Positions 1 through 12,537 are shown, counted from the stretch's first letter. The stretch is DNA of 64,000 nt from Nocardioidaceae bacterium SCSIO 66511 (GCA_023100825.1 CP095846.1:3224001-3288000); one strand, 5' to 3'. Program-made: numbers and translations. Notes: generated from the letters alone by a model not told the origin.

Positions 1-2
1 GC

Positions 3-518
3 CTCGTCGGTGCGGTGATCCTCGCTCGGCTCAGCATCGGCGTAGAGCGGGCCGAACAGGCGTTGAGCAAGGGCTTCGACACCACCGGTCAGATCCTGCT
101 CGTCACCGGCGTCGGCGGCTCGCTCGGCGCCGTGATCGCCGCAACCGACCTCGACCAGATGCTCGGCGACCTGTTCTCGGCAGAGTCGGGCGCTCCCGTG
201 ATCGTCAGCATCCTGTTGGCGTGGCTCATCGCAGCCGTTCTCCACCTTGCCATCGGTTCGATCTCGGTCGCCGCGATCACCGCAGCCGGCATCATCGGCC
301 CGATCGTCGGCCAGCTCGACGTACCGGCCGCGGTCATCGGACTGGCCATCGGCGCCGGAGCGCTGTTCGCACTGCACGTCAACAGCAACTTCTTCTGGAT
401 GTTCCAGACGTTGCTCGGCGTGTCCACCCGCGGCACGTTGAAGGCGCTCACCTTCGTGACGTCGATGGCCTCGGTGGTCTCGCTACCGATAATTCTGGTG
501 ATCGCCCTCGTCGTCTGA
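3..518 (+). CDS. GntP-family gluconate/organic acid permease, C-terminal part (5' truncated by window edge)
   Basis: The reading frame is open from the first bases, so the start lies outside the window. About 171 C-terminal residues are visible. They contain four to five strongly hydrophobic segments, a conserved GSISVAAITAAGI stretch, and then HVNSNFFWMFQ followed by LLGVSTRGTLK. These correspond to the typical C-terminal motifs of GntP transporters, which are proton symporters for gluconate and related hydroxy acids in the cytoplasmic membrane. The gene ends 24 nt before the convergent ligA stop. The substrate cannot be told from this fragment. Confidence 0.85.
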   Translation, partial: LVGAVILARLSIGVERAEQALSKGFDTTGQILLVTGVGGSLGAVIAATDLDQMLGDLFSAESGAPVIVSILLAWLIAAVLHLAIGSISVAAITAAGIIGPIVGQLDVPAAVIGLAIGAGALFALHVNSNFFWMFQTLLGVSTRGTLKALTFVTSMASVVSLPIILVIALVV

Positions 519-542
519 CGAATAGTCAGGCCCGATAAGTCG

Positions 543-3525
<2,983 letters not shown>

Positions 3526-3593
3526 AAACCTCGGCACCGCCGTTCGATGTACCCATGACAGACGATCGACCAACCAGATCCGAGGAGAGCGCC

Positions 3594-4166
3594 TTGCGCA
3601 CCCTGATCACCACCGCATTCATGTCCCTCGACGGCGTCGTCGAGGCTCCGGGCGGCGAGTCCGGCCACCGCAGCAGCGGATGGACCTTCAAAGACATCGA
3701 GTTCGTCCCCGAGGCGTACGCGATCAAAGGAACCGAACAGGACGAAGCCGGCGCCCTGATGTTGGGCCGCATCAGCTACCAGGCGTTCTCACCTGTGTGG
3801 CCCTCGATGGACGAGTTCGCCGGCTACAAGGTCATGCCGAAGTACGTCGTCTCGACGACGCTTGCCGACGACGACCTGGTCGCCGACTGGGGCGAGACCA
3901 CGATCCTGCGCTCGCTCGACGACGTCGCCGCGCTGAAGCAGACCGACGGCGACCCGATCATCGTCCATGGCAGCGCGCACCTGAACCGAAGCCTGTCCGA
4001 TGCCGGCCTGATCGACCGCTACCACCTGCTGGTCTTCCCGGTCCTGCTCGGTGCCGGCAAGCGGCTGTTCAGCGACGCTGACAAGGACAAGCAGCCGCTG
4101 CGCCTGGTCGAGAGCGAGTCGTACACGAATGGCATCCAGAAGTTCGTGTACGACGTCGCTCGCTGA
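3594..4166 (+). CDS. Dihydrofolate reductase-family protein (RibD C-terminal domain-like)
   Basis: 190 residues. The fold signature is LITTAFMSLDGVVEAPGG at the N-terminus, MLGRISYQAF in the middle, and IIVHGSAHLNRSLSDAGL followed by YHLLVFPVLLGAGKRLF near the end, typical of the stand-alone RibD_C/YyaP group of putative NADPH reductases. I prefer TTG 3594 over ATG 3555 because GAGGAG lies at 3582-3587 with good spacing and because homologues begin close to this point; the upstream extension MTDDRPTRSEES looks non-conserved. It lies alone between the MOSC gene and a lipoprotein gene. No specific substrate is known. Confidence 0.85.
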   Translation: MRTLITTAFMSLDGVVEAPGGESGHRSSGWTFKDIEFVPEAYAIKGTEQDEAGALMLGRISYQAFSPVWPSMDEFAGYKVMPKYVVSTTLADDDLVADWGETTILRSLDDVAALKQTDGDPIIVHGSAHLNRSLSDAGLIDRYHLLVFPVLLGAGKRLFSDADKDKQPLRLVESESYTNGIQKFVYDVAR

Positions 4167-4221
4167 GTCTCGTTCGCCCGCGTTGCTGCGAAGCCGACGC
4201 CGACGGCATAGGTTCGGGGGC

Positions 4222-4896
4222 ATGAGGCGCTTACTGACCGTCATTCTCATGGGCGTGGTCGTCGCCGGGTGTGCGTCCGAGACGGAGCCGTCCGGTGGCG
4301 CCGAACCCGGCCCGCCGACAGCTCCGAACGCCTCCAAGGCGCCGACGGCCACGAACACCGCGGCCAACACACCCGCGCCGGCCCCGAAGCCGCGGTGCAA
4401 GGTCGGCCCGAAGCACACCGCCGACGGCACGAGGCGGTTCTGGACCAAGGACAAGCGGTGCTTCCGCAGTCCGTGGTTCGCCAAGGCGCATCGGGTGATG
4501 ATCTACTTCGGCTGCACGAAGGCGCCGTACTACCCGCACGACCCGTCCTGTCCGGGACGCCAGGGAGTCCACCACGGTGTCGACGTGGACATGCCGGCCG
4601 GCACGGTGATCCGCTCCAACGTCCGCGGCCGCATCGTCAAGGGCACCGTCGGCAGTGCGTACGGCTCGGAGGCGTTCATCGTGCGCACCCGTAAGCGCGA
4701 CTTCCTGATCGGTCACGTACGCCGCGCGCTGCTGCGTGACGGTGCGCGCGTACGAAAGGGTCAGCGCATCGCCCGCTCGGGGCAGCGCGGCGCACCCGAC
4801 GGGCCGCACCTGCACTTCGAGGTACGCCCACGCGGCGGGGCATACACCGATGCGATCCCGCCGAAGCGCTACATCAAGCTCCGGGTGAAGCGCTGA
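4222..4896 (+). CDS. M23-family metallopeptidase lipoprotein (LytM-like)
   Basis: 224 residues. The N-terminus is a lipoprotein signal peptide with lipobox VAGC, so Cys17 would be lipidated and the protein anchored outside the membrane. A Pro/Ala/Thr-rich linker follows (about residues 20-60), then an M23 endopeptidase domain with HHGVDVDMPAGT and GPHLHFEVR, which hold the usual H-x(n)-D and HxH zinc ligands. Such enzymes cut peptidoglycan cross-bridges or act as division activators. Two cysteine pairs in the first half of the domain could form disulfides. It converges on the peptidase-like gene at 4905 with an 8-nt gap and no visible terminator. Confidence 0.9.
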   Translation: MRRLLTVILMGVVVAGCASETEPSGGAEPGPPTAPNASKAPTATNTAANTPAPAPKPRCKVGPKHTADGTRRFWTKDKRCFRSPWFAKAHRVMIYFGCTKAPYYPHDPSCPGRQGVHHGVDVDMPAGTVIRSNVRGRIVKGTVGSAYGSEAFIVRTRKRDFLIGHVRRALLRDGARVRKGQRIARSGQRGAPDGPHLHFEVRPRGGAYTDAIPPKRYIKLRVKR

Positions 4897-4904
4897 CGCC
4901 TTCG

Positions 4905-6956
4905 TTACAGGTGATCGCGAGGAAACTCCAGCTCCCACGTACGGGCGAACACTTCCTCGTCGCCTGCATACGTCGTGAGCCGTGATTTGACGTAGAACTT
5001 CTCGGCGTCACAAGTCAGTTCGGCGTGTGCGTCGACTCGGGTCTTCCACTCACCGCGGGTGATGTCGATCCGCCGCTCCGAAACCGTGCGTGCGGTCGTC
5101 GGATCCTCGTCGTGGATGCTGAACGTGTCGCGTTCCCAAGCCCAGTGCGAGAGGTCGCCGTACTCCGCGGGCAGTTGATGGCCGCCCGAGTGGTCGTAGA
5201 CGACCTCGACCCGACCGGTCGCGAGATCGCGGGTCACGGTGCCGAGCTCGTCACCGTGCAGCGATCGGTGACCATACGCTGCCTGCTCGGGCGGCTGTGT
5301 CGGGAACTCCGTCTCACCGGTGTCTGCATGGATCGGCAGCACGACGACGGATGCCTCGGTGACCACGCCGAGCGTCACCGGCCGCGGAGACGGCCACACC
5401 ATCGGCCACATCGTCGGCGCGACGGCGATCCGCAGCCGATGGCCCGGAGGAATGCGGTAGCCGATGGCATGCAACGGGAACCGAACCGTCAGCGGTCGAC
5501 CGGTCTCGACCGGCTCCGGATGCTCATGTGAGTTGCGATGCGCGAGGTTCAGCACGCCCCGCGTCACCAGCGTCCCCGTGCCGTCCGGAGCGACATCCAC
5601 GACCCGCACCGCGACCATGGCCTGCTCTTGGTCGGAGGTGAGAGTCAGCTGTGCTTCCGGCGTACCGACGATGTCGAGCGGTTCGGCGAGCGGCTCACCG
5701 TCGAAGCACAGCGCGTACCCGTCGTCGACACGTTGATCGACGGCTTGCTCGTAGCTGAGTGCATACGCGGCCGACCGGCCGCCGGCGATGCCGTGAGACT
5801 GGACGGACGAAATCGGCAGGGTCGCTCCCGAGGTCACCTCGTCTCCCCCGATCACCGCACTCCGGTCGCCACCGAGGACGACCTGAGTGGCCTTCACGTG
5901 CTCGGACGGCCAGGTCTGGTCGGCGAGCCACGTACCCGGGCGCTCGTCGTACGACCCGCGCGGTGGCACGGCGTCCTGCCGGTAGCTGAACAGCATCGGC
6001 TCGTCCTCGATGCCGTTGGGTTCGTCCTTGAGCCAGCGATCCCACCAGCGCAACGCTTCTTGTAAGAAGCCGATGCGCGGGCCCGGAGTGGCGAAATGCG
6101 GCCAGAGGTGCGCCCAAGGGCCGATGATTCCGCGACGCGGAACCTCCAGCGACTCGAGCATCCGCAAGATCGCGTCACGGTACGCGTCGGCCCACCCTCC
6201 GACGAGCATCACCGGGCACTCGATCGCGGACGGATCCTCGCAGACCGAGCCGTGCTGCCAGTACTCGTCACGTCGCTGATGTTGCATCCATGGTTCGATC
6301 AGCGGTGGGGTCGCGTCGAGTCGCTGCTTCCAGGCGTCCAGCCAGTCGCCGCCCCACACCTCGGGGTCCTGCGGGCGCGCGTCGTACGCGAGCATCGTCG
6401 TCGCCCAGGAGAGCTGCTGATCCGCGAGTAGCTGGCCGCCGAAGTAGTGCACGTCATCGGCATATCGGTCGTCGGTCGAGCAGATCGTCACCACCGCCGA
6501 CAGCGCCGGTGGTTGTTCGGCCGCGATCTGCAGGCCGTTGAAGCCGCCCCAGGAGATGCCGATGATGCCGACCTTGCCGGTGCACCAGCTCTGTTGGGAG
6601 ATCCAGTCGATGACGGCACATCCGTCGTCCAACTCCTGCTGGTTGTACTCGTCCTCCAGTACGCCCTCGGAGTCACCGCTGCCCCGCAGGTCGACGCGTA
6701 CGACCGCGTATCCGTGGCCGGCGAAGTACGGCGCGTTGCGCGCGTCGCGGAGATTGGTCCCGTCGTTCTTGCGATACGGGATGAACTCGAGGATCCCCGG
6801 CACGGCGTTCTCGTCGGCATCGACGGGCAGCCAGATCCGCGCCGCCAGGCGTACGCCGTCGGGCATCGTGATCCAGGTGTGCCGGATCTCGCGGACCTCA
6901 CGCGGGAAGCTGTCCCACGGCCGGTCGATGAGGTCGGCAACGGCGGGAACGCTCAT
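4905..6956 (-). CDS. CocE/NonD-family hydrolase (X-Pro dipeptidyl-peptidase-like)
   Basis: 683 residues. An alpha/beta-hydrolase core starts with MPDGVRLAARIWLPVDA, contains the GISWGG nucleophile elbow (Ser135), and is followed by the X-Pro dipeptidyl-peptidase C-terminal jelly-roll (IPPGHRLRIAVAPTMWPMVWPSP region). Family members hydrolyse acyl esters, acyl amides (cocaine esterase, cephalosporin acylases) or Xaa-Pro dipeptides. There is no signal peptide, so it acts in the cytosol. ATG 6956 overlaps the TGA of the upstream ABC ATPase (ATGA), making it the last, translationally coupled gene of the importer operon. It therefore probably processes what the transporter brings in. Confidence 0.88.
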   Translation of the reverse strand: MSVPAVADLIDRPWDSFPREVREIRHTWITMPDGVRLAARIWLPVDADENAVPGILEFIPYRKNDGTNLRDARNAPYFAGHGYAVVRVDLRGSGDSEGVLEDEYNQQELDDGCAVIDWISQQSWCTGKVGIIGISWGGFNGLQIAAEQPPALSAVVTICSTDDRYADDVHYFGGQLLADQQLSWATTMLAYDARPQDPEVWGGDWLDAWKQRLDATPPLIEPWMQHQRRDEYWQHGSVCEDPSAIECPVMLVGGWADAYRDAILRMLESLEVPRRGIIGPWAHLWPHFATPGPRIGFLQEALRWWDRWLKDEPNGIEDEPMLFSYRQDAVPPRGSYDERPGTWLADQTWPSEHVKATQVVLGGDRSAVIGGDEVTSGATLPISSVQSHGIAGGRSAAYALSYEQAVDQRVDDGYALCFDGEPLAEPLDIVGTPEAQLTLTSDQEQAMVAVRVVDVAPDGTGTLVTRGVLNLAHRNSHEHPEPVETGRPLTVRFPLHAIGYRIPPGHRLRIAVAPTMWPMVWPSPRPVTLGVVTEASVVVLPIHADTGETEFPTQPPEQAAYGHRSLHGDELGTVTRDLATGRVEVVYDHSGGHQLPAEYGDLSHWAWERDTFSIHDEDPTTARTVSERRIDITRGEWKTRVDAHAELTCDAEKFYVKSRLTTYAGDEEVFARTWELEFPRDHL

Positions 6957-7936
6957 ATGGCTGACTCCTCCAGGACTTTCTCGGACAGATGGCACGCCGC
7001 GCGACGGTCGCCGCTCAGCTGGTCGAGGGTCGGTGCTTCCGTTCGGCAACGGTCGTACGCGAGCGGGCACCGCGGATGGAAGCGGCACCCCGACGGGGGC
7101 GTACGGGCGCTGGGTACTTCCCCGCTCAGCAGGTTCTCGTCGCGCCGGCTCCCGGGCACAGGCTCTGGCACCGCTTCGATCAGGGCGCGCGTATACGGAT
7201 GGACGGGATTGCTGAGCACCTCGTACACCGGACCCTGCTCGACGATCGAGCCGAGGTACATGACCGCGATCGTGTCGGCCGCGAACGCGACGGTGTTGAG
7301 GTTGTGCGTCACGATGATCGAGCCGATCTCGAACTCGGCCGAGAGGTCCTTGACCAGGTTCAGGATGTCGCCCGCCGCAGAGACATCCAGTCCGGAGGTC
7401 GGTTCATCGGCGACGAGCAGCCGAGGCCGAAGAGCGAGCGCACGAGCGATACCGACGCGGCGCGCCTGGCCGCCGGACAGCTCATGCGGATACTTATCGG
7501 CCTGCTCGGGGTTGAGACCCACCATCCGGAGCAACTCGGAGACGCCCCACTGGTCGGACTCAGGCACGCGGTGGATGCGGTAGGGCTCGGTCAGCAGCGA
7601 GCGTACGCGTAGCCGAGGGCTCAGGCTGCCTTGCGGATCCTGGTGCACGAGCTGTGCTGAGCGACGAAGCTTCGCCCGCGACGAACGGTTGAGCCGCCGC
7701 ACGTCGATGCCCGCCACCTCGATGTCGCCGCTCGTGGCAGGCGTGAGTCCGAGGAGGGTGCGGGCAAGGGTCGTCTTGCCCGAGCCGGATTCGCCCACCA
7801 GCGCCAGCCGTTCGCCGGGGCCGAGCGCGAGCGAGACGTCGTTGACGGCCTGCACGGCCGGACGCCGGTCGAACAGCGACCGACCGCCGAAGTGCGTCGT
7901 GACGCCGCGGGCAGAAACCAAGGCTGCCTCACTCAT
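6953..7936 (-). CDS. Oligopeptide/dipeptide ABC transporter ATPase, OppF-like
   Basis: 327 residues with Walker A GESGSGKT, signature LSGGQ, Walker B LLVADEPTSGLD and the C-terminal oligopeptide-transporter extension containing CRFHPRCPLAYDRC. This four-cysteine extension coordinates an iron-sulfur cluster in some family members. It powers uptake together with its partner ATPase. ATG 7936 is favoured because GAGGAG lies five bases upstream; the GTG six bases earlier would overlap that site. The start overlaps the upstream stop by eight bases, and its own stop overlaps the hydrolase start. Confidence 0.95.
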   Translation of the reverse strand: MSEAALVSARGVTTHFGGRSLFDRRPAVQAVNDVSLALGPGERLALVGESGSGKTTLARTLLGLTPATSGDIEVAGIDVRRLNRSSRAKLRRSAQLVHQDPQGSLSPRLRVRSLLTEPYRIHRVPESDQWGVSELLRMVGLNPEQADKYPHELSGGQARRVGIARALALRPRLLVADEPTSGLDVSAAGDILNLVKDLSAEFEIGSIIVTHNLNTVAFAADTIAVMYLGSIVEQGPVYEVLSNPVHPYTRALIEAVPEPVPGSRRDENLLSGEVPSARTPPSGCRFHPRCPLAYDRCRTEAPTLDQLSGDRRAACHLSEKVLEESAI

Positions 7937-8939
7937 GTGCACTCCTCTGCGGCTGTTGGTGGTACGCCGACTCGGCGTCGGGTATCAGGCAACGGACCGT
8001 GTGCGATCCGACCGTGATGAGCGGCGGATCGCCCTGGCAACACGCATCTCGCGCCTGCGCACACCGAGGCGCGTACACACAGCCCGGGAGTGACTCGGTC
8101 AGGGAGGGCGGGCTACCCGGAATCGTCGCGAGACGCTCGCGCTGCCGACGCCACGACGGCACCGCGTCCAGCAACGCGCGCGTGTACGGATGGGCGGGCT
8201 CATTGAACAACGATGCAGCCGGGGCGTTCTCGACGATCCTCCCGCCGTACATGATCGAAACCCGGTCACACAGTTGCGCGACCGAGCCGAGATCGTGCGA
8301 CACGTACAGGATCGACGTACCGTGCTCGTCGCGGAGCCATCGCAACAGACGCAGAATCTGCGCTTCGGTCGTGACGTCGAGTGCCGAGGTCGGTTCGTCG
8401 GCGATCAGCAGTTGCGGCTTGAGCAACAGGGCCAGAGCGATCATGGTCCGCTGCCGTTGCCCGCCGGACAGCTCGTGGGGATGCGCTCGCATCGCCGCCG
8501 CCGGGTCGGGGATACCGACCTCTCCGAGCATGTCCTCGGCCAACCTGCGGTGATCGCGCTTCGATCCCGCCTTGTCATGCGCGGCCTGCGCGATCACGAG
8601 TTGATGACCGATCGTGAACGCCGGGTTCAGGCTGGTGAACGGATCCTGGAAGATCATCGCGACGCCGGGGCCGCGAAGCCTGCGCAGCTCCTCGCCTTCG
8701 AGCGCCGACACGTCACTACCGCATACGGCGATGGTTCCGGAGCTCACCGATCCACCGGGAGGCAGCAGTCCGATGATCGAGGATGCGAGAGTCGACTTGC
8801 CCGACCCCGACTCCCCCACGACGCCGAGAATCTCTCCCGGCTCGACTTGCAGGCTCACGTCACGGACGGCGGTGTACGCCTTGCCCGATACGCGGTACGA
8901 GACATGGAGACCGTCGATCTCCAGCACTGGTTCGCTCAT
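7929..8939 (-). CDS. Oligopeptide/dipeptide ABC transporter ATPase, OppD-like
   Basis: 336 residues. Walker A is GESGSGKST, the signature is ELSGGQRQR, Walker B is LLIADEPTSALD, and the C-terminal extension contains CVYAPRCAQARDACC before the final hydrophobic CLIPDAESAY stretch. It pairs with the OppF-like ATPase at 6953-7936 to drive the two permeases upstream. ATG 8939 overlaps the TGA of the DppC-like gene as ATGA. A longer reading frame upstream would run through the permease gene and is not supported. Confidence 0.95.
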   Translation of the reverse strand: MSEPVLEIDGLHVSYRVSGKAYTAVRDVSLQVEPGEILGVVGESGSGKSTLASSIIGLLPPGGSVSSGTIAVCGSDVSALEGEELRRLRGPGVAMIFQDPFTSLNPAFTIGHQLVIAQAAHDKAGSKRDHRRLAEDMLGEVGIPDPAAAMRAHPHELSGGQRQRTMIALALLLKPQLLIADEPTSALDVTTEAQILRLLRWLRDEHGTSILYVSHDLGSVAQLCDRVSIMYGGRIVENAPAASLFNEPAHPYTRALLDAVPSWRRQRERLATIPGSPPSLTESLPGCVYAPRCAQARDACCQGDPPLITVGSHTVRCLIPDAESAYHQQPQRSAHE

Positions 8940-9859
8940 CGGCGCCCCTCCCCGTCGGAGTCGGTGCGTACGTCGAGGACATCGCGGATCCGCTCGCCGA
9001 GGAACGTGAAGCCGAGCGTGACGACCGCGAGCATCAGGCACGTCCAGACAACCGGCCATGCCGACAGGAACACCCGGTCGAAGCCCTCCTTCAGGATCAC
9101 TCCCCAATCCGGCGTCGGCGGCTGCACGCCGAGGCCGAGAAAGGCGAGGCCGGACTCAGTCGCGATCGCGCTCGGCAGGCTCATCGCAGTGAGCACCAGT
9201 AAAGGCGCCACGACGTTGGGTAGTACGTGCACGAGCAGGATGCGTAGTCGCCCGGCCCCGAGCCCGCGCTCTGCGTCGATGTACGGGTTCTGTCTCGCGG
9301 TGAGTACGGACGACCGCGTGACTCGCGCGAACCCGGGCACCATTGCCGCACCGATGATCGCGATCATGCCGGGTGTCGACGAGCCGAGCAGGGCGAGAAC
9401 GGTGAGCGCCAGGATGACGGCGGGCACTGACTGGATCGCGTCGACGACGATGACCACAACGGTGTCCACGACACCGCCGAGGTAGCCGGCAAGGAGGCCG
9501 AGCACAACGCCGACACCGAGACCGATCAGAACGGCGAGCATCGAGATCTTCAGCGCAATCCTCGTCCCGGCGATGATGCGGGAGAGCAGATCACGGCCGA
9601 GGTGGTCGGTGCCGAGCCAGTAGTCCGAGGACGGCCCTTCGAGTCTGCGGGGTACGTCGATCGCGGTCGGATCATGTGGCGTGATCCACGGCGACAGCAT
9701 GGCGACTGCTACGACGGCGATGACTACGACGATGCCGAACGTACCGGCCCCGCTGCGAGAGACTCGCCGGACGAGATCACGGCTCGATCGCCACGCTCTC
9801 ACGACGGGTCCGACCTCCGCGGTAGCGCTTCGTTCCGGTTGAGAAGTGTCGACGCTCAT
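8936..9859 (-). CDS. Peptide ABC transporter permease, DppC/OppC-like
   Basis: 307 residues with an N-terminal OppC-type segment, one early transmembrane helix (IVVVIAVVAVAMLSPWI), the DYWLGTDHLGRDLLSRII motif that marks DppC/OppC proteins, and a BPD transport domain with the EAA-like loop around ERGLGAGRLRILLVHVLPNVV. About six membrane helices are visible. It forms the heterodimeric channel with the DppB-like permease. The ATG start overlaps the preceding stop by ATGA. Confidence 0.95.
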   Translation of the reverse strand: MSVDTSQPERSATAEVGPVVRAWRSSRDLVRRVSRSGAGTFGIVVVIAVVAVAMLSPWITPHDPTAIDVPRRLEGPSSDYWLGTDHLGRDLLSRIIAGTRIALKISMLAVLIGLGVGVVLGLLAGYLGGVVDTVVVIVVDAIQSVPAVILALTVLALLGSSTPGMIAIIGAAMVPGFARVTRSSVLTARQNPYIDAERGLGAGRLRILLVHVLPNVVAPLLVLTAMSLPSAIATESGLAFLGLGVQPPTPDWGVILKEGFDRVFLSAWPVVWTCLMLAVVTLGFTFLGERIRDVLDVRTDSDGEGRR

Positions 9860-10806
9860 GCCGAGACCGCCTCCTTGGTCCTCGGATCGATGGCGCGGTT
9901 CGCCAAGTCAGCAAGGAGGTTCGCGACGACGAACAGCACGGCGATCACGACAACACCGCCGCGAACGACGGCGAAGTTCCGATCGGAGATGGCGTTGTAG
10001 AGCAACGTGCCCAAGCCGTTGCGGGTGAAGATCACCTCGATGAAGATCGCGCTGCCCATCAGCTCACCCAGGGCGACCCCGAGCATCGCGACGACCGGGA
10101 CCACCGCGTTGCGAAGCGCCAACTGGTACAGCACTCTCCGCTTCGGAATGCCGTACGCATGGGCAGCACGTACGTAGTTGGTCGACAGCACCTCCAGCAT
10201 CGACGTGCGGACGATCCTGGCGAGGTATCCCGCCCAGATCAGGGCGAGCGACGACGCCGGCAGGATGAGATGTGCCACGTAGTCCAGCGGATGGGCCAGG
10301 TCGCCGGTGCCGATGGCCGGGAACCACGCCAACCAGACGGCGAAGACCAAGAGCAGCAGTAGTCCGACGACGTACGACGGGATCGAGATGATGCCGACCG
10401 ATGCTGTGCCGACCGTCCGGTCGAGCCAGCTGCCGGGACGGTTCGCTGCGATCGTGCCGACCACGATCGCAGCGACAACAGCCAACACGAGTGCCGTCGC
10501 CGCGAGGATCAACGTGTGCGGGAGCGCCTGCCCGATCAACGAGATCACGGGCTCGCGGGTCAAGAAGTCGCGGCCGAGGTCGCCCTGCACGATCCCGGAG
10601 ATGAAGTGCCAGACCTGCGCTGGAATCGACGAGTCGAGGTCCATTTCTTGGCGCGCCTGCTCGGACATCTCCGGCGAGGCGTTCGGCCCGACCATCAACT
10701 GCACGGGGTCGCCGGGTAGGACGTGCACGAGTGCCGCGATCCCGATGAGCAACAGGAGGATCACGACGCACGCCGAGAGGATGCGCTTCAGCACGTACGC
10801 AAACAT
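9856..10806 (-). CDS. Peptide ABC transporter permease, DppB/OppB-like
   Basis: 316 residues, beginning MFAYVLKRILSACVVILLLL, the typical first helix of DppB proteins. HVLPGDPVQLMVGPNAS and DLGRDFLTREPV motifs follow, then the transport domain with RTSMLEVLSTNYVRAAHAYG (EAA loop) and LGTLLYNAISDRNFAVVRGGV near the end. ATG 10806 has the strong ribosome-binding sequence AGGAGG and shares bases with the stop of the binding-protein gene (TGATG). Membrane partner of the DppC-like protein. Confidence 0.95.
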   Translation of the reverse strand: MFAYVLKRILSACVVILLLLIGIAALVHVLPGDPVQLMVGPNASPEMSEQARQEMDLDSSIPAQVWHFISGIVQGDLGRDFLTREPVISLIGQALPHTLILAATALVLAVVAAIVVGTIAANRPGSWLDRTVGTASVGIISIPSYVVGLLLLLVFAVWLAWFPAIGTGDLAHPLDYVAHLILPASSLALIWAGYLARIVRTSMLEVLSTNYVRAAHAYGIPKRRVLYQLALRNAVVPVVAMLGVALGELMGSAIFIEVIFTRNGLGTLLYNAISDRNFAVVRGGVVVIAVLFVVANLLADLANRAIDPRTKEAVSA

Positions 10807-12407
10807 CAGCTCACCCTCCTGAAGTTCCACGGAAGCATCCGGCCGTCTGCGCGGATACTTGGTTCGATGTCCGCGTTGCCCGCGTACCAAACGGTCGGCC
10901 AGGTGACCCAGACCGTGTTGCAGGCGTCATCCCAGCGCTGCTGCATTCGTACGTAGAGCTCGTCGCGTGCGCGAGTCTCGACGGTCTCGGTTGCCTGTTG
11001 GTTGAGCGCGTCGAACTCCTTGTCGTCGTAGCCCTGGAAGTTCCACTTGCCGAGCTGGTCGCGGGTGAACCACACCATCGACCAGAAGGGGTCCGGCAAC
11101 GACGAGAAGCCGGTGTAGAAGATCTCGCGCGCAGCCTGCGTCTTGCCGCCAAGCGTGAAGAAGGTGCCGGAGTCCTGAAGCTCTATCTGTGCGTCGATGC
11201 CTATGTCGCGCAGATTGGCCTGCACGACCTGCAGCACGACGTCGCCGGCTTGCTGGTCAGTAGCCGTCGTCAACGTGAACTCGGTGCCGGTTGCGCCCGC
11301 CTCCTCCAGCAAGGAACGCGCTCGTTCGGGATCCGGCTTGCGAACGGGTGCATCCTTCCAATGGCCGAATCCCATGTTCGGCGGGATGATCGCCGTCGCC
11401 CGTTCGTACGCGTCGTCGAAGGCGGCCGCAATGATCGAGTCGACGTCGATCGCAGCCCGGATCGCTTCGCGGACGCGTTTGTCCTTGAGCTTCTCGTGCG
11501 CCTGGTTCATCCCGATGAACGAGTAGTCGACCGACGGGTTGTGCTCGACGGCGAACCCTCCGTCGTCGCGCAGGCGCGGCGCGTCGATCGGTGCGACGAG
11601 ACCGTAGTCGATCTCACCGGTGGTGAGGCCGATGGCAGCGGAGTTGTCGTTCTCGACCCCGCGGATCTCGATCTCATCCCAGATAACCGGATCGGCGTAC
11701 GCCTCGTTCGACCCGGCGTAGTCCTTGAAGCGGCGGAGAAGCGCGTACTGCCGCGGCTTCCACTCGATGAACTCGTACGGTCCGGTGCCGATCGGATGGG
11801 TCGCGTACGTCTCGCCGCGTTCGGTTGTCGCCCGCTCGGAAAGGATGTAGCCACGATCGAGCGGGAGCGTCGTCTTGAACAAGGGAGCGAACGTCTGCTT
11901 CATCCGGATCTCGCCGGTGTGGCGTCCGGTGACGCGTACTTCGTCGAGCTCACCCCAGTCACCCTCGTACGGCGACTTCAGCTTGTGCCCGTTGACGCCC
12001 GCTGTGCGCTCGAACGAGAACTTCACATCGGCGGCGGTCAGCTCCCCGTAGCCGCCGTGGAACTGGACGCCCGCCCGGAGCCGGAACCGGATCAGCGTGC
12101 CGTCGTCGTTGACCTCGAACTCCTCCGCGAGGGTATCGACCTGCTTCGTCGTGCCGGGTTCGTAACCGACGAGCCCCTCGTAGACACACGCCATGACCTC
12201 GTAGTCGGAGCGTCCGGCAGCGAACGCCGGGTCGAGCACCTCCATCTCGAGCGTCTGCCTGATCACCAACCGGCGACCGAGGCCGTCGGAAGACGGTTCG
12301 ACACTGCAACCGGCGGCGAGGGGGCTGAGGGCGAGACCGGCGGCGGCGCTGCCCTTGAGGAAGGTTCGCCGGTCGATACCGGCGGTGCGGGTCAAGAGGC
12401 GACTCAC
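10806..12407 (-). CDS. Family 5 peptide/nickel-type extracellular solute-binding lipoprotein
   Basis: 533 residues. The N-terminus has a twin-arginine signal (RRTFLKG) and a lipobox LAAGC, so export by Tat and lipid anchoring are predicted. The mature protein is a full SBP_bac_5 domain (motifs FRLRAGVQFHGG, DVKFSFERT, GTGPYEFIEW, KRVREAIRAAIDVDSII). It captures the ligand for the importer encoded downstream. The start is GTG 12407 with no clear ribosome-binding site, so it is not certain. It is the first gene of the coupled operon running down to 4905; the 130 nt upstream hold its promoter, which I could not define. The ligand is unknown: peptides, opines or glycosides are all possible. Confidence 0.93.
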   Translation of the reverse strand: MSRLLTRTAGIDRRTFLKGSAAAGLALSPLAAGCSVEPSSDGLGRRLVIRQTLEMEVLDPAFAAGRSDYEVMACVYEGLVGYEPGTTKQVDTLAEEFEVNDDGTLIRFRLRAGVQFHGGYGELTAADVKFSFERTAGVNGHKLKSPYEGDWGELDEVRVTGRHTGEIRMKQTFAPLFKTTLPLDRGYILSERATTERGETYATHPIGTGPYEFIEWKPRQYALLRRFKDYAGSNEAYADPVIWDEIEIRGVENDNSAAIGLTTGEIDYGLVAPIDAPRLRDDGGFAVEHNPSVDYSFIGMNQAHEKLKDKRVREAIRAAIDVDSIIAAAFDDAYERATAIIPPNMGFGHWKDAPVRKPDPERARSLLEEAGATGTEFTLTTATDQQAGDVVLQVVQANLRDIGIDAQIELQDSGTFFTLGGKTQAAREIFYTGFSSLPDPFWSMVWFTRDQLGKWNFQGYDDKEFDALNQQATETVETRARDELYVRMQQRWDDACNTVWVTWPTVWYAGNADIEPSIRADGRMLPWNFRRVS

Positions 12408-12537
12408 GCCATCTGCCTGCTTTCAGCTCGACGGCCCCCGAGGACGTGGCCGACCGTATCGCAAAACGTCTAGCATTTATGACCCGGTCCCGACCGCCGC
12501 CTTCGGCGCCCGGCGGGAGAGTCGAGCGCCATTCGAG

